Shown: piece after piece, positions 61,697 to 64,000 of the stretch | How the letters are laid out: every line of letters starts with the position of its first letter | Numbering within the stretch: position 1 is the stretch's first letter | Source: CAVVYA01 sp963752345 | GTDB lineage: Bacteria > Pseudomonadota > Alphaproteobacteria > SMXQ01 | Direction: 5' to 3' | NCBI GenBank assembly: GCA_963752345.1 | Contig: CAVVYA010000013.1 | Location: forward strand, 62,001 to 126,000 | Length of the DNA: 64,000 nucleotides | Program-made: the position numbers and the translations under genes | The notes under the pieces: model-generated | Database searches by the model: none | Told to the model about the DNA's origin: nothing | Seen by the model: the letters and a program-made list of their open reading frames with translations, nothing else

Positions 61697-62789
61697 ATGT
61701 CCGAATTCGCCGATCTCCAGCGCCGTTGGCCCAAGGTTCTTCTCGGCCTTACGGTGGCTGTCGCGGCGGGCTTCCTGTTCAATTGGCTGCGCACGCCGCT
61801 GCCCTGGATGATCGGGCCTCTGCTCACCGTGGGTGTCGCCAATCTGCTCGGCGCCAGGCTCGACATCGTGCCCTATGGCCGCCAGGCCGGGCAGCTCTGC
61901 ATCGGCACCGGCGTCGGCCTCTATTTTACGCCGTCGGTGCTCGCCGCGTTGCTGGGCAGCGCCGGGTGGATCTTCGCCGGCGGCATCCTGGTCATGCTGA
62001 TCGCCGCGAGCAGCGGCTTGCTGCTGGCGAAAGTCTCCGGCATCGACCGCACGAGCTGTTTCTTCGCCACCGTGCCGGGGGGCGCCGCCGAGATGGCCCT
62101 GCTCGCCCACCGCTATGGCGGATCGGTGCCCGCCGTCGCCATCGCCCAGTCGGTGCGGGTCGCGCTGCTGGTGCTGATCATTCCGCCGATCCTGACCTAT
62201 GCCGGGTTCGCCGACATCGACCGCGCCGCGGCGCGCGTGCTGCATCCCGTGGTGCTCGACAAGCTGGCGCTGCTGCTGGCGATCAGCGTGCTGGCCGGCG
62301 GCGCCTTCGCCTATTTCAAGCTGCAGAATCCGTGGATGATGGGGCCGCTGATGGCCGCCGCCGCGCTGACCGCCCTCGGCCTCGATCTGTCCGCCGTGCC
62401 GCGCGAAGCTCACCAACACCAGCCAGATCATGCTCGGCATCGCGCTCGGCATGCGGTTCGAGCGCGATTTCTTCATGGCCCACCGGTTTTTCATTCCGTT
62501 CGCCATCTTCAATGCCGCCTACCTGATCGTCGCCTGCGCCGCGCTCGCCTTTGCCGTCGCCTGGCTGTCCGGCATTCCTTTCGACACCCTGCTGGTCGGC
62601 CTGGCGCCCGGCGGCATCGCCGAGATGGCGATCACCGCCCAGGCGCTCGGCCTCGGCGTCGCTACGGTAACCGCGTTCCAGTTCGTACGCATCGTGCTCG
62701 CCAATTTCGGCTCGCCGATCATCTTTCGCGGCCTGCAAAAGATCGGCGGGCCGCCGCCCGACAAGCCGACCCCGCCGCCGCGGATTTGA
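61697..62789 (+). CDS. AbrB family membrane protein (one frameshift)
   Basis: The protein of about 363 residues has two repeats of the AbrB (PF05145) fold, each with a GxPxPWMxGPL-like element, RTPLPWMIGPLLTVGVANLLG and LQNPWMMGPLMAAAALTALG. About ten hydrophobic segments are visible. At about 62406 an extra G (CCGCGCGAAGC) breaks the frame. Removing it gives VPRKLTNTSQIMLGIALGMRF. Family members were once misnamed ammonia monooxygenases and are now regarded as membrane regulators or transporters of unknown substrate. It is about 110 bases after chrR. Confidence 0.85.
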
Positions 62790-62877
62790 GGGCCGGACCT
62801 TCCGTCTCGTGTCGCCTGATTTGCCTTGCTCGCCGTTCCGGCTTATGAAGGCTGCCGGTTCACCAAAGCGAGGTTCC

Positions 62878-63914
62878 ATGAGCGGCGAAGCCGTCACCAT
62901 CGGCGGTCCCTGGTTCGAGGATTTCCACGTCGGACAGACGTTCGACGCGCCATCCGTCACCCTGACCACCGGCCATGCGGCGTGGCATCAGGCCCTGTTC
63001 GGCGACCGCCTGCGCCTGGCGCTCGACCAGACGCTGTCGCGAATCCATCACCGGCACGCCCAGGCTGCTCGCCCATCCCGCGCTGGTGTGCAATTTCGCC
63101 ATCGGCCAGAGCACCTATGCCTCGACCCATGTGAAGGCCAACCTGTTCTATCGCGGGTTGCTGCTGCGCCGGCCGGTCTATATCGGCGATACCCTGACCA
63201 CGGTGACCAAGGTTGTGGCGCTGCGCCAGAATGCGGCGAAGCCCGGGCGCGCCGCCACCGGGCTGGTGGCGCTCGAAATCACCGTGACCAACCAGAACAG
63301 CGCCACCGTGCTGCATTTCTTCCGCTGCCCGATGATCGCCTGCCGCGACGAGAACGCCAGCCACCGGCAAGGCCGACAGCCTCGATGCCATCCCGGAAGA
63401 GATTCCCGAGGCGGCGCTGATCGCCGCCGTGCCGAAGGATTGGCGCTTCGACTTGTTCCGCAGCCGCAACAGCGGCCGCCATTTCGCCGATCTGCAGGTC
63501 GGCCAGCGTTTCGCCGTCGAATCGCGCAACTCGGTCAGTTCGGCGCCCGAGCTGGCCCGCATGACGCTCAACATGGCGATGACCCATTTCGACGCCGCCG
63601 CCAGCACCTACGGGTTGCGGCTGGTGTTCGGCGGCCATGCCATCGCGCTCGCCGCGGCGCAGACCACCCGCGCCCTGCCCAACCTGGTGACCATCGTCGC
63701 ATGGCGCGGCTGCGACCATCTGGCGCCGGTATTCGAAGGCGACATGCTGGCGACGACCGTCAGCGTCGAGGCGCTGCATCCCTTGCCGAACGGCGGCGGC
63801 CTGGTCGACCTGCGCGCCCTTGTCCGTGCCGAACGCAGCGCCGAAGCGCAGGCCAAAGGCCAGCCGAGAGAGGCCGACGTGCTCGACTGGCGCTTCGTCG
63901 CCGTGATGGCGTAA
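62878..63914 (+). CDS. MaoC-like double hotdog dehydratase/hydratase (two frameshifts)
   Basis: The protein of about 345 residues carries two MaoC-type hotdog domains. The first begins GPWFEDFHVGQTFDAPSVTLT. The second begins SGRHFADLQVGQRFAVESRNSVS. This two-domain form occurs in enoyl-CoA and mesaconyl-CoA hydratases. Breaks lie near 63045 (before ITGTPRLLAHPALVCNFAIG) and near 63360 (extra A in GCCAGCCACC, repaired to ATGKADSLDAIPEEIPEAAL). The ATG at 62878 has an AGG upstream. It is followed by a CoA-transferase gene, so a CoA-thioester substrate is likely. The exact substrate is unknown. Confidence 0.8.
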
Positions 63915-63932
63915 GACCATGGCAGGCATGCG

Positions 63933-64000
63933 ATGACAGGTATCTTGGCCGGCATGCGGGTGGTCGAGGGCTCGGCCTTCGTCGCCGCGCCGCTCGGCGG
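63933..64000 (+). CDS. CaiB/BaiF CoA-transferase family protein (3' truncated by window edge)
   Basis: Only the first 22 residues are visible: MTGILAGMRVVEGSAFVAAP and two more. The pattern LxGxRVVExSxFVAAPLG is the usual start of family III CoA-transferases. It begins 19 bases after the MaoC gene on the same strand. Confidence 0.7.
   Translation, partial: MTGILAGMRVVEGSAFVAAPLG

Overview
The window is GC-rich and its gene content and order point to an alphaproteobacterium, probably of the Rhodospirillales. The evidence is an F1-only atpHAGDC operon without F0 genes, the priA / short transaldolase / DUF484 / xerC neighbourhood, an mdh-sucCD-odhAB-lpd block, an ffh-rpsP-rimM-trmD-rplS-leuCDB-asd run, a dapF-mtaB-ftsY run, a full CtrA-type box, and an ECF sigma/ChrR pair. 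No rRNA, tRNA, CRISPR array, prophage or transposase gene was recognised.

Layout. 0-1.4 kb holds a truncated divergent polysaccharide deacetylase gene and rppH. 1.6-7.6 kb (minus strand) holds a ferritin-like di-iron protein and atpHAGDC. 7.8-13 kb holds priA divergent from fsa-DUF484-xerC, then a small membrane protein, with dispersed intergenic repeats. 13.2-22.7 kb (minus) is a TCA-cycle block: mdh, a 29-residue lysine-rich mini-protein, sucC, sucD, odhA, odhB and lpdA. 22.9-26.4 kb holds nadC, nadA and zapE. 26.7-29.2 kb holds an ornithine cyclodeaminase-family gene, a ChrB-C gene and a dienelactone hydrolase. 29.4-32.8 kb is sdhCDAB (minus). 33.3-35.4 kb holds an Rdx (SelW-like) gene, a gene-free block of about 1.1 kb and a LysE-type exporter. 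35.7-44.2 kb (minus) runs ffh, rpsP, rimM, trmD, rplS, leuC, leuD, leuB, asd. 44.5-46.1 kb holds a RES/Xre toxin-antitoxin pair and a DUF3775 protein. 46.2-49.6 kb is dapF-mtaB-ftsY. 50-55.7 kb holds DUF2336, a PAS histidine kinase, an OmlA-like lipoprotein and a DUF4153 membrane protein. 55.7-59.9 kb is tkt-gap-pgk (minus). 60.3-64 kb holds rpoE-chrR, an AbrB-family membrane protein, a double-hotdog MaoC protein and the start of a CaiB/BaiF CoA-transferase gene.

The most unusual stretch is about 33.6-34.5 kb. It has no protein gene but carries perfect hairpins closed by GNRA and UUCG tetraloops, a possible H-type pseudoknot and a terminator-like 12-bp stem followed by a T-rich tract, all readable on the plus strand. 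Three exact TTATNCACA (DnaA-type) boxes flank it. I read it as a candidate large structured non-coding RNA and/or a replication-related locus. It matches no RNA class I could recognise.

Caution on sequence quality. Many essential genes, especially between about 20.5 and 44 kb, are broken by single-base indels, mostly insertions. Because genes such as ffh, sdhA, trmD, leuB and nadC are all affected, I treat these as sequencing or assembly errors. Such genes are annotated as one CDS across the shifts, with the shift positions stated. Coordinates given for them are the outer boundaries.
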